Positions 27,005-35,376 of a stretch of 64,000 bases of DNA are shown in pieces. This stretch comes from Gemmatimonadota bacterium (lineage in GTDB: Bacteria; Gemmatimonadota; Gemmatimonadetes; Gemmatimonadales; GWC2-71-9), in assembly GCA_003221035.1 (NCBI GenBank), contig QHUB01000012.1, forward strand, positions 1 through 64,000, written 5' to 3'. The position numbers were made by a program, and so were the translations under genes. Position 1 is the stretch's first letter. Every line of letters starts with the position of its first letter. The notes below the pieces were generated by a model. It did not search any database. It was not told the origin of the DNA and saw only the letters and a list, made by a program, of their open reading frames with translations.

Positions 27005-27394
27005 CTAGGATAGCTCGTCCCACGCCATCCCCGCGCTCTTGTGACAGCGATCGCACATCATCTCGTTTGTCCGCGCTTCAATACCCTGACGATGTCTGCA
27101 CGATGGGCAGACGGCGTAGGTCAGCGGGAAAATTCGTCCGAGCCGTTCGATCACGCGCGGCTCACAGCGCACGATCGTCCACCGCTCGGGCGGATGATAG
27201 CGAATCTCGAGGAAGCGACGGTCGACCGGCACGTTGTGCCGGTTGACGTCGAGGACGACGATGTTGCTGGAGGAGATGCGAACGACGGGATACCATGCGC
27301 CGCGCCGCAGCGTGTGGGCGCCGGCGGGACCGACACGCGCCCAACCCTTCACCTGCAGACGCGTTGGCGTGACCATCCGGTTGCTGCTTTCCAT
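27005..27394 (-). CDS. Small zinc-ribbon protein, paralogue of 25912-26304
   Basis: 129 aa, unrecognised family. It shares with its neighbour paralogue the blocks LRRGAWYPVV, WTIVRCEPRVIERL, LTYAVCPSCRHRQ and a second CxxC (MCDRCHK), in the same order and spacing. The beta-rich N-terminal part plus C-terminal zinc ribbon suggests a nucleic-acid or protein-binding adaptor; this is inference only. Lies 75 bases downstream of nrdJ on the same strand and convergent with the MOSC gene. Confidence 0.78.
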   Translation of the reverse strand: MESSNRMVTPTRLQVKGWARVGPAGAHTLRRGAWYPVVRISSSNIVVLDVNRHNVPVDRRFLEIRYHPPERWTIVRCEPRVIERLGRIFPLTYAVCPSCRHRQGIEARTNEMMCDRCHKSAGMAWDELS

Positions 27395-27469
27395 GCCTTT
27401 AGACTAGCCTGCCGCGCAAGACCCTGTCGTGACTAGGGTCACGGGGCATACGGTCGCTTCTGTGTGCGC

Positions 27470-29935
27470 TCACCCACACTCGGAGAAGCCGCAGACGTGA
27501 CATTTGGCACATCCCTCGATGAATGCGAGCTGTGAGCCGCAGTCGGGGCAGGCGCCGATGAAGTCCTGATCGGGCCCGCGTGCCCTCAACGCAGCATCGC
27601 CGGTGACGCCGCGCACAACCTCGGTCGGCGCCGGAGCCTCTGATCTGGTGGAATCCAGCAGATCCTGCTGCACCCCCTGCTTCTCCTGCATCCATTTCTC
27701 GATGGCAATTCCGATCGCATCCGGGACCGACAGCACCTTGTGGGGTCCCAGGCCCACCGCACGGTCGGAGGAGATGCCGCGGAGCTGCCGATAGATCTCC
27801 GGCAGCGGCACGCCGGACCGGAGCGACAATGAGATGAGCCGGCCGATGGCCTCGACGTCTGCCATCAGCGCGCCACCCGCCTTGCCGAGCGACATGAAGA
27901 CTTCGAACGGCTGGCCCTTGTCGTCTTCGGTGATGGTCACGTACATGGTGCCGAGCGGCGACTCGACACGGCGGGTCGAGCCCTTGAGCAAATCGGGCCG
28001 CGAGCGTTTGGCGCGGCGCTGCAGGTTCTCGGCCTCGACATCATGCAGGCGGTCGCGCGTGCGCGCGAGCTCCGTCTCCACCTCGGCGATGCGGCTGAGC
28101 GCCTCGGCCAACGCGTCCTTCCCTGCCCCCGTCGCCGCCCCCGCGTTCTCCTGCACCTTCTTGGCGGTCGTGCCGGTCGACAGGACCTGGTTCTCGCGCG
28201 CCCCGTCGCGATACACCGTTACGCCTTTGCAGCCGAGCTGGTAGGCGTAGCGGTAGATCTGCTCGACGTACTCCTCGGTGGCGTCGTTCGCGAAGTTGCA
28301 GGTCTTGGAGATCGCCGAGTCGGTGAAGTCCTGGAAGGCGGCCTGCATCTGGATGTGCCACTCGGGCCTCACGTCGTGCGCCGTCACGAACACCTTCTGC
28401 CACTTCTCCGGCACGGCGTCGAAGTGGATGTGCCCGGCTTCGGCGATCTGCTGCATGAGCTCTTCGGAGTACCAGCCCTCCCGCTTGGCGATCGCGACAA
28501 AGTCTTCGTTCACATCGGGCATCAGCACGCCGGCCTGATTGCGCATGAATGCGACGGCGAACAGCGGCTCGATCCCCGAGGAGCAGCCGGCGATGATCGA
28601 GATGGTGCCGGTCGGTGCGACCGTCGTCAGATTGCAATTGCGCAGGCGGCGCATCGGGCGGATGCGCTCGCCCCGGGAATTTCGGGCGCACGTCGCATCG
28701 GGTCCCCAGATCGAGCGCTCCCACTCCGCGAACGTGCCGCGCTGCTCTGCGAGCTTCTCAGAGGCGACTTTCGACTCCTCGTCGATGAACTGCATCAGCT
28801 TCCGGCCGAGGGCGACCCCTTGGTCGGAGTTGTACGCGATCCCGAGGCGCACGAGCAGGTCGGCCCAACCCATGATGCCGAGACCGACCCGCCGGATCCG
28901 CTTGGCCAGGTCGTCGATCTCATCGAGCGGGTACCTGTTCGCGTCGATGACGTTGTCGAGGAAGTGCGTGCAGACGTGCACCGCCGTCCTCAACGCTTCC
29001 CAGTCCACGTCCCCGTTCTTCACGAACAGGCCGACGTTGATCGAGCCGAGGTTGCAGACGTCGTAGGGAAGCAGCGGCTGCTCGCCGCAGGGATTCGTCG
29101 CCTCGTAGCTGCCGAGATGGGGCACGGGATTGTAGTGGTTCGCGCGGTCGATGTAGAAAACTCCCGGCTCACCCGTCTTCCAGGCGCCGTGCACGACCTG
29201 CTTGAAGACGTCGCGCGCTTCGAGCTGCCCCACCACCTTGCCGGTCCGGGGGTGGATCAGGTCGTACGCCTTCCCCGCCTCGAGCGCGAGCATGAAGGCG
29301 TCGGTCACGGCGACCGAGATGTTGAAATTCGTGATCTGAGTGAGGTCGTCCTTGCAGTGGATAAAATCCATGATGTCCGGATGATCCACACGCAGGATGC
29401 CCATGTTGGCGCCGCGGCGGGTGCCCCCCTGCTTCACCACGTCGGTCGAGGCGTCGTACAGCTTCATGAACGACACGGGCCCGGAGGCGACCCCCATGGT
29501 GGAACGCACGACGTCGTTCTTGGGGCGCAGGCGTGAGAAGGAGAACCCTGTGCCGCCGCCCGACTGGTGGACCAGGGCCATCGCCCGCAGGGTGTCGTAG
29601 ATGCCCGACCGACCATTCGAGAGCGCGTCTTCTACCGGCAGCACAAAGCAGGCAGACAGCTGTCCGAGGGGGCGGCCGGCGTTCATCAGAGTGGGAGAAT
29701 TCGGCATCCACACGCGGCTGGCCATGAGCTCAAAGAAGGTCTCGCCCAGGCTTTCCAGCGCGCGATCCGAGGCACCGTAGGTTCGATCCGGCGCCGCAAT
29801 GGTGCGCGCCACCCGCCAGAACAGATCCTGGGGACGCTCCACCGGCTTTCCCTGGTCATCCTTGACCAGGTAGCGGCGCTCGAGGACGGTCAGCGCATTG
29901 GCGCTCAGATCGAGACGGGGCTCAGATGCGGTCAT
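27470..29935 (-). CDS. nrdJ: Adenosylcobalamin-dependent (class II) ribonucleotide reductase
   Basis: 821 aa enzyme reducing ribonucleotides to deoxyribonucleotides with a B12-generated thiyl radical, active with or without oxygen. Signatures include MASRVWMPNSPTLMNAG, LSACFVLPVEDAL, the active-site segment NPCGEQPLLPYDVCNLGS and NLTTVAPTGTISIIAGCSSG. A C-terminal zinc/redox tail CPDCGSQLAFIEGCAKC-HVCGF follows the catalytic part. No class I nrdA/nrdB is in the window. I saw no cobalamin riboswitch or NrdR box upstream; a weak TTGCTC-N17-TACCTT promoter (30020 to 29992) is possible. Confidence 0.96.
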   Translation of the reverse strand: MTASEPRLDLSANALTVLERRYLVKDDQGKPVERPQDLFWRVARTIAAPDRTYGASDRALESLGETFFELMASRVWMPNSPTLMNAGRPLGQLSACFVLPVEDALSNGRSGIYDTLRAMALVHQSGGGTGFSFSRLRPKNDVVRSTMGVASGPVSFMKLYDASTDVVKQGGTRRGANMGILRVDHPDIMDFIHCKDDLTQITNFNISVAVTDAFMLALEAGKAYDLIHPRTGKVVGQLEARDVFKQVVHGAWKTGEPGVFYIDRANHYNPVPHLGSYEATNPCGEQPLLPYDVCNLGSINVGLFVKNGDVDWEALRTAVHVCTHFLDNVIDANRYPLDEIDDLAKRIRRVGLGIMGWADLLVRLGIAYNSDQGVALGRKLMQFIDEESKVASEKLAEQRGTFAEWERSIWGPDATCARNSRGERIRPMRRLRNCNLTTVAPTGTISIIAGCSSGIEPLFAVAFMRNQAGVLMPDVNEDFVAIAKREGWYSEELMQQIAEAGHIHFDAVPEKWQKVFVTAHDVRPEWHIQMQAAFQDFTDSAISKTCNFANDATEEYVEQIYRYAYQLGCKGVTVYRDGARENQVLSTGTTAKKVQENAGAATGAGKDALAEALSRIAEVETELARTRDRLHDVEAENLQRRAKRSRPDLLKGSTRRVESPLGTMYVTITEDDKGQPFEVFMSLGKAGGALMADVEAIGRLISLSLRSGVPLPEIYRQLRGISSDRAVGLGPHKVLSVPDAIGIAIEKWMQEKQGVQQDLLDSTRSEAPAPTEVVRGVTGDAALRARGPDQDFIGACPDCGSQLAFIEGCAKCHVCGFSECG

Positions 29936-30065
29936 GCGAATCTCGCGGCGAGTCGTGGTGAATTTTGGAAGTTAACGGGACGTGAGGGCCCAAGGTAGAC
30001 ATCTGTTCCGAGCCGAGCAAGACTCGCATTCGGTCGCGCCACTCCGCGGACTCCGAGTATTAACA

Positions 30066-30629
30066 TCACAAACTTGCTCGCTCGACCGGAAATGTCCCGC
30101 GCCGGTGCCGCGCGGCTTCCGCGACGTAGTGCTCCCACGTTCCGCGAATGCGCGCGCGGAGACCGTCGTCGACGTGACGGGTGACCCGAGCAGGGACACC
30201 CATGACGAGCGAGTGGGGCGGCACGCGCAGGCCCTCGGGCACGACGGCGCCCGCAGCGATCACACTGCCGGTGCCCACATGCACGTCATTAAGAAGGATA
30301 GAGCCCATCCCGATCAGGCATTCGTCCTCTACGGTGCAGGCGTGGAGGATCACGCGGTGCCCGACCCCCACGCGCGCACCGATCACGGCGGGCTTTCCCT
30401 CATCCACGTGGATAATCGTGGCGTCCTGGATGTTGGTCGCTTCGCCAATCACGATCGGCGCCATGTCGCCGCGCAGCACCGCCTGATACCACACGCTCGA
30501 GCGCGGTCCCAGCGTCACGTCGCCGAGCACGACGGCGCTCGGCGCGATGAACGCGGTTGGATCCATTTTGGGGTGCTGGGTGGCCGGCGGAATTACTGGC
30601 GTACCGGCTGGAAGGGCCATTGCACCCAC
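30066..30629 (-). CDS. Gamma-carbonic-anhydrase-like hexapeptide-repeat protein
   Basis: Up to 187 aa left-handed beta-helix protein of the gamma-CA/PaaY/YrdA group. Visible are APSAVVLGDVTLGPRSSVWY, VLRGDMAPIVIGEATNIQD, and the metal-His positions in ATIIHVDEG and VGHRVILHACTVED, then IGMGSILLNDVHVGTGSVIA. Activity may be carbonic anhydrase or an acyl-CoA-related function; many members are untested. The start is uncertain: GTG 30629 and ATG 30620 overlap the kinase gene by up to 37 bases, while ATG 30566 (M-D-P-T-A-F) would not overlap but lacks a Shine-Dalgarno sequence. Confidence 0.85.
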   Translation of the reverse strand: MGAMALPAGTPVIPPATQHPKMDPTAFIAPSAVVLGDVTLGPRSSVWYQAVLRGDMAPIVIGEATNIQDATIIHVDEGKPAVIGARVGVGHRVILHACTVEDECLIGMGSILLNDVHVGTGSVIAAGAVVPEGLRVPPHSLVMGVPARVTRHVDDGLRARIRGTWEHYVAEAARHRRGTFPVERASL

Positions 30630-32452
30630 GCTTCGATCGGCTCGCCGTTCTTCTGAGCCGGATTCCAGCGGAGGCGCTTTGCCATCTCGAGCGCGTCGTT
30701 ATTGAAGGTTTCCACATTCGACGGCACGAACACGCGCGCCTCGACGGTGGTGCCGTCACGGGACACCTTGATCAGCAGGATCGCCTGCCGCGGAAAGATC
30801 GGCGCGTCTTCGGGCACCGGAATGCGCGTGGCGGATAAGGGTGCCGGCCGCGAGTCGAAACAGATGTTGTCCTGGTTATAGGCGGGGCCGAATGTGTCGC
30901 AGGGCCCGCTACCCTCAGCGCTTGTTTCCATATTCACGCGCATCGTGTACGTCTCGCCCGGCTGGATGATCACCGACCGCTCATAATTCTGAAAGCCGGC
31001 GGCGCGGATCATGAGATGTCGCACGCCGGAAGGCAGATCGACCTGGCCGGCGCGGACCTGCTGCCCATCGATGGACACCTGCGCGCCCGTGGGCAGGTTT
31101 TGCAGAACCAGCCGTCCAGGCGCGCCGGGCAGAGGTCCGGGAGGTTGAGGCGTCACCGTCCCCGTCGAATCGCCGTGCTGCGTCGAATCGATACCGGCGG
31201 CCAGCCGCGAAGTATCGCGGGGCGTCGAGTCGCTCACCGCAGGATTCGCCGGCTTCGCAAAAATCAAACCCTGCTTGTATGCGTAGAACCCGCCGCCGCC
31301 GAACACCGCGCTGACGATGATCAGCCACAGCAGGATTCCCGCCGTGGTCGAACGGTGTGCTTTCTCGATGACGACCGGCCCGGCCGCTGCTCCCTCGGCG
31401 CCGACGGGCGGCCGGGTGCCCGTCGCGCGCGGGAGCGGCGTCGTCGGCGCCGAGGTGATCCGCGCGCCCGGAATGGACGGCATCGCCATCGTCGCATCGG
31501 TCGTGAACGAGACGGAGCGGCCACCCTCGAGGACGGAGATCAGCTCGTCGCCGTTCTGGAAGCGTTGTGCCGGCGTCTTGGCCATCATTTTGCGAATGAT
31601 CTCGAACAGCTGGCGCTTCTCGGGGTTGTCGAGCGGCGGCGTCGGGATCTCCTCCATGATGTGCTTGTAGCCAATGGAGAACGAATCCTCGCCGTCGAAC
31701 GGCACGGCTCCCGTGAGGCATTGATAGGCGACGACGCCCAGCGAGTAGATGTCGCTCCGTCCGTCGAGCGACCCCGCCTTGGCCTGCTCCGGGCTCATAT
31801 AGTGCGGCGTGCCGATCGACATGCCGGTGCCCGTGAGCTTGCCGCCGGACGCCGCCTTCGCGATCCCGAAGTCGGTGACGACCGCGTGCCCGTGCTCGTC
31901 GAACATGATGTTGTCGGGCTTAATGTCGCGATGAACGATTTCCTTCTTGTGCGCGTAGGCGAGCGCGCGCGCGACGTCGATCAGGATGCGCCGGATCTCG
32001 ATCGGGGGCAGGCTGCCGCGCGAGCCCAGGATGGTGGAGAGCGGCTTGCCCCGCAGAAACTTCATGACGAAGTAAATGATGCGACCCGATTTGCCGACCC
32101 GATAAATCGGGATGATGTTCGGGTGCTCGAGCCTCGCGGAGGTGCGGGCCTCGCGCTGGAACCGCTCGACGAATTCCTTGTCGAATGCGAGGGAGAACGG
32201 CAGGACTTTGATGGCGACTTCGCGGTCGAGCTGCTTTTCTTTCGCCTTGAAGACGATCGCCATGCCGCCGCGACCGAGCTCCTCGAGAATCTCGTACTCG
32301 ACGTCGAGCTCCTGCCGCACCAGATCGATTTCGGCGATGTCCTGCGCCTCGGGACGGACACCCGTGGGTGTCGTGGCGGTCAGATCGAGGCCGCACGAAT
32401 CGCAGAACTTCGCGGTGTCCTTATTCTGGGTGCCGCAGCGAGAGCAGTACAT
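30593..32452 (-). CDS. Ser/Thr protein kinase with zinc ribbon, TM helix, PEGA and TonB C-terminal domains
   Basis: 619 aa. Order: N-terminal C4 zinc ribbon (CSRCG...CDSCG, 3-20) and a full Hanks-type kinase (~52-310) with LGRGGMAIVFKAKE, AIKVLPF, the catalytic loop IVHRDIKPDNIMFD, DFGIAKA and GTPHYMSPEQ. Then come a single membrane helix (AGILLWLIIVSAVFGGGGFY), a PEGA repeat domain (LVLQNLPTGAQVSIDGQQV) and a C-terminal TonB-type domain (VSRDGTTVEARVFVP, MAKRLRWNPAQKNGEP). The kinase should be cytoplasmic and PEGA/TonB periplasmic, so it could sense or contact the outer membrane. The gene follows the protease-barrel and amidase genes on the same strand. Confidence 0.93.
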   Translation of the reverse strand: MYCSRCGTQNKDTAKFCDSCGLDLTATTPTGVRPEAQDIAEIDLVRQELDVEYEILEELGRGGMAIVFKAKEKQLDREVAIKVLPFSLAFDKEFVERFQREARTSARLEHPNIIPIYRVGKSGRIIYFVMKFLRGKPLSTILGSRGSLPPIEIRRILIDVARALAYAHKKEIVHRDIKPDNIMFDEHGHAVVTDFGIAKAASGGKLTGTGMSIGTPHYMSPEQAKAGSLDGRSDIYSLGVVAYQCLTGAVPFDGEDSFSIGYKHIMEEIPTPPLDNPEKRQLFEIIRKMMAKTPAQRFQNGDELISVLEGGRSVSFTTDATMAMPSIPGARITSAPTTPLPRATGTRPPVGAEGAAAGPVVIEKAHRSTTAGILLWLIIVSAVFGGGGFYAYKQGLIFAKPANPAVSDSTPRDTSRLAAGIDSTQHGDSTGTVTPQPPGPLPGAPGRLVLQNLPTGAQVSIDGQQVRAGQVDLPSGVRHLMIRAAGFQNYERSVIIQPGETYTMRVNMETSAEGSGPCDTFGPAYNQDNICFDSRPAPLSATRIPVPEDAPIFPRQAILLIKVSRDGTTVEARVFVPSNVETFNNDALEMAKRLRWNPAQKNGEPIEAWVQWPFQPVRQ

Positions 32453-32455
32453 CCG

Positions 32456-32498
32456 GTCTCCGAGGGGACCGGGCTAACTTAGGGTTCGCCCCGGAGAC
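32456..32498 (-). promoter_or_regulatory. Hairpin covering the kinase ribosome-binding site
   Basis: GTCTCCGAGGGG (32456-32467) pairs with CCCCGGAGAC (32489-32498), leaving one A bulged. Read on the minus strand, the GGAG in the arm next to the gene lies 5 bases before the kinase ATG at 32452. The stem could therefore act as a terminator for the upstream barrel gene or hide the ribosome-binding site. Confidence 0.4.
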
Positions 32499-32522
32499 GG
32501 TCAACAGATTGGCCGACTCGTT

Positions 32523-35375
32523 TCAGAAATCCGCAGCGAATGCGGCGTACATCTGCGCGTTTCCAGTCGCGGGTTGCGCGACGCCGACCCGGACGCGCAA
32601 CGGCAAATCGTAGTTCACCGTCAAGTCCCCGACGAGCTCCGCGCCGAACGACCGCAGCCGGTGCAGTCGCGGCTGGTCTCCCGCGTCCCACGCGTCACCC
32701 AGATCGCCGAAGACGGAGAACGCCAGTTTGTCGGCGCCGACCGGCAGGTGTCCGAGCAGTCGCCCGATCACCGTCAGCGGCACACGATACTCGGCGGTGA
32801 GTGTTGCCGCGCGGCGACCATGCAGCGCGCCCGGGTCGTAGCCGCGGACGGGAAAGGTGCGGAGCGTGCCGATCTGCTGTGAGAACCCCAGCACGCCGGA
32901 CGAAATGCCACCCACCGAAAAGAGATCCGGGATCGTCCCGTCGAGCGCGCCGAACGCGCCGCGGATGGCGAGCACCGGATACCCGAATCCGATCGGCGGT
33001 CCGAGGCGGACGTACGTGTTGCTGCGAACGCGGACTTCGTTGAGCCAGCGGCTGGTGCCCTGCTCTTCCTTGCGGCGATAGAGCAACGCGAGGACGGCGC
33101 CGTCCTGGAGCGAGACGGTGAGCGGTGCGGCAACGACGGATCCGAACGACAATGTCGCCGAGCCGCCGACGCGGTCGCGGTTGGTGCACCCCTTGCAGAT
33201 ATCGTTGAGATTGGTATCGGGGTCGGAGACGTATCTCCTTCCTTCATATTCACCGGCGAGGCGCACCGAGACGAAGCTGCGCCAGCGATGCGCGAGCACC
33301 GTCGCGCCGAGCGCCGCCTCGCGGTGTTCGGAGGAGACGACGTGGCCGGTGCTGTCGGTGCCGACCAGGGACCAATCGTTGGAGATGGAGAAGTCGAAAG
33401 TCGGATCGCCCGGCGCCTGGTCGAGAAACACGAATGACCCCTGCGCCCGCGCCGGTGAAGCCGACACCATCGCGCTCGCGACGTACGTGTACCGCTCGAG
33501 CGCGTCCGTCCCGGCCGTAGCCGCGCCGAAAAACCGGCCTGCCGCCCCCGCATTGACGCCGATGGGAATCCAGAAGTGCGGTCGCAGTGAGCCCCAGGAC
33601 GAGTAGCCCGTCTCGCGCACCGGCACGGCGGGGGCCGAGTCGAACGCGGGCGGCGCGGATGGCGCGGGCAGCGCAGCCTCGGCGTGCGTCGCTGGAGTCG
33701 GCGCGACGGCACGCAACTCCCATCCGTCATCCCCGAGCGTGGTGAATGCGATGCGGCCGTCCGGGAGCGGCGCGGGCGTCCGGGCACCGCGCGCCTCTGC
33801 GGTCACCTGTGTCACACCATCGGACTCGCGCCAGCGATGGACCTGTGGAAAGCCGCCGGGGGGGGCCTCGGTGACGAACAGGATGCTCGTGCCGTCGGGC
33901 GTCCACACGGGATCGGCGATCGAGCCATCCGCGCCTGCCTGCGCGAGCACGTCGATGGCCTGTGGAGCGTCGGCGTGCCAGCGCACGAGCTGCCAGCCGC
34001 CGTTCAGATGCCGCGCGGCGACGACCCAGCGATTCTTGCTCGCGGGAGCCGGCACCACCGGACCCCAGGTCGCGTTGGACGGCGCTACCGGGATCGTCGG
34101 CGCGTCCGTGCCGCCCGCGAGCTTGAGCGCCGACAGCGTTCCGTCCGTGCCGGTGCGCGGCTCCATCAGGCGCGCATCGGTCGTCATCCGCGTCCACGAT
34201 CCAGCGGGTGACCAGCGCCAGAGGTCGCTGCGGATCGTCCAGCGGCCGCTGTACTCGAGCTGCGCGACGATGAGGGTGTCGCCGGCCCAGTCGAAGCTCA
34301 CCTGACCGTTCACGCGATGGGACCGCAGCAGCGCGCCGGTTCGCGTGTCGATCACCCGCACGCGTCGCGCACCCCGCCAGTCGTCGTACAGATACGCGAG
34401 CTCCTTGCCGTCGGGCGACACGCGTGGCACGGGCTGAATGCGGAGCCGCCCGGCAATGAGCGTGCTCTGCGTGGCGGACTGCTGCGGTGCGGCTTCGGCG
34501 ACCGCGCTGCTCCACTCGGTCGTCAGGGCGTTCGGGAGCCCGACGTGCCGCAGCGGGCGGCCGACGCGAAACGGAATCAATTGCCCGGCCGTTTTTTCTA
34601 CGAACTGCGGGATCACCGAATCGCCGGCGCGCTCCGACAGATGCTCCCAGAAGCGGCTGCCGTAGGCATACGGCGCGATGCCATCGGGCCAGCGCGTGAA
34701 CAGCAACGCATCCCACGGCGTGCGCGCATGGCCGTACGCGGCATCGGCCGCGACCACTTCCCGGTGATAGCTGGCGTCGGCCCGACCACCCGCCGTGAAC
34801 CGGGACTCGTAATAGGTCGCCAGCCCTTCCGTCACCCAGGTCGGCTGGTACTGATTCGGAAACAGGCCGGGGGCGCGACCGAACACCGACTGCAACGTCT
34901 TCCAGATGCCCCGGGAGCGGTCGAGGTGGAAGACGTGCGTCAACTCGTGCACGATCACCAACCGCTCCCAGCTGTCGTAGGTCTGCAGCGCCGGATCGGT
35001 CACCGGAGGAACGAGCAGGATGGTGAAACGATTGGACGGGTAGACGGTGGTGAAGCCGTTCGGCGTGTCGACGTCGTCGGACAGCGTCAGGTCGATGATG
35101 CCGCGCGGCGAATGCAGCTCGCTCGACAGGAGCCCGTAGGCGCGTTCGGCTTCGTTGGCCGCGGCGATCGCGCGCGCCCGGAGCGCGGGACGGAAGTGGA
35201 CGCGGAAGTGTTGCGTGTGCAGGGTGCGCCAGGAACCTGACGGGTCTACCTGAGCGGCGGCTGGAGTGGCGAGAACGAGGGCGAGGAATAAAATGCGGAA
35301 TGCCAAATGCGGAATGCGGAATTGCAGACCGATGGTGACGACGTCATTCCGCATTCCGAATTCCGCGTTCCGCAT
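32523..35375 (-). CDS. Outer-membrane gluzincin protease / beta-propeller / Omp85-like barrel fusion
   Basis: 950 aa. A signal peptide ends ALVLATPAAAQ (~42). A peptidase domain follows, with zinc motif VHELTHVFHLD and, 35 residues after the second His, the third ligand in WVTEGLATYYES. Next are TolB/WD40-like propeller repeats (~300-570: PRVSPDGKELAYLYDDWRG, DPVWTPDGTSILFVTE, PAPLPDGRIAFTTLG). A C-terminal barrel of about 350 residues ends like BamA/TamA/FplA proteins (FSVFGDLGDAWD, NYDLPLRVRVGVAQP, FAADF). The start codon lies inside a hairpin repeat that also codes the signal peptide n-region. It overlaps the amidase stop by one base (TAATG). Substrate unknown; a surface or periplasmic protease tethered to the outer membrane is inferred. 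Confidence 0.85.
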   Translation of the reverse strand: MRNAEFGMRNDVVTIGLQFRIPHLAFRILFLALVLATPAAAQVDPSGSWRTLHTQHFRVHFRPALRARAIAAANEAERAYGLLSSELHSPRGIIDLTLSDDVDTPNGFTTVYPSNRFTILLVPPVTDPALQTYDSWERLVIVHELTHVFHLDRSRGIWKTLQSVFGRAPGLFPNQYQPTWVTEGLATYYESRFTAGGRADASYHREVVAADAAYGHARTPWDALLFTRWPDGIAPYAYGSRFWEHLSERAGDSVIPQFVEKTAGQLIPFRVGRPLRHVGLPNALTTEWSSAVAEAAPQQSATQSTLIAGRLRIQPVPRVSPDGKELAYLYDDWRGARRVRVIDTRTGALLRSHRVNGQVSFDWAGDTLIVAQLEYSGRWTIRSDLWRWSPAGSWTRMTTDARLMEPRTGTDGTLSALKLAGGTDAPTIPVAPSNATWGPVVPAPASKNRWVVAARHLNGGWQLVRWHADAPQAIDVLAQAGADGSIADPVWTPDGTSILFVTEAPPGGFPQVHRWRESDGVTQVTAEARGARTPAPLPDGRIAFTTLGDDGWELRAVAPTPATHAEAALPAPSAPPAFDSAPAVPVRETGYSSWGSLRPHFWIPIGVNAGAAGRFFGAATAGTDALERYTYVASAMVSASPARAQGSFVFLDQAPGDPTFDFSISNDWSLVGTDSTGHVVSSEHREAALGATVLAHRWRSFVSVRLAGEYEGRRYVSDPDTNLNDICKGCTNRDRVGGSATLSFGSVVAAPLTVSLQDGAVLALLYRRKEEQGTSRWLNEVRVRSNTYVRLGPPIGFGYPVLAIRGAFGALDGTIPDLFSVGGISSGVLGFSQQIGTLRTFPVRGYDPGALHGRRAATLTAEYRVPLTVIGRLLGHLPVGADKLAFSVFGDLGDAWDAGDQPRLHRLRSFGAELVGDLTVNYDLPLRVRVGVAQPATGNAQMYAAFAADF

Positions 35376-35376
35376 T
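35292..35376. repeat. Imperfect inverted repeat with GCGGAAT units
   Basis: 32-base arms 35292-35323 and 35345-35376 pair at 27 of 32 positions around a 21-base loop. Both arms are built from TGCGGAAT/ATTCCGCA units. The repeat covers the first 28 or so codons of the protease-barrel gene, including its ATG, and encodes peptide of the type FRIPHLAFRI. A similar hairpin with the same loop length is at 61724-61798. Confidence 0.8.

Noticed and set aside
27413-27456. Small inverted repeat between nrdJ and the zinc-ribbon gene
   Set aside because: Only a 5-bp GTGAC/GTCAC core pairs reliably; too weak to call a terminator.
28043-29536. 497-codon plus-strand frame opposite nrdJ
   Set aside because: His/Arg/Asp-rich shadow with no domain; nrdJ on the other strand is unambiguous.
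29936-30065. Possible cobalamin riboswitch or NrdR box before nrdJ
   Set aside because: No B12-box-like sequence or NrdR palindrome could be read in these 130 bases.
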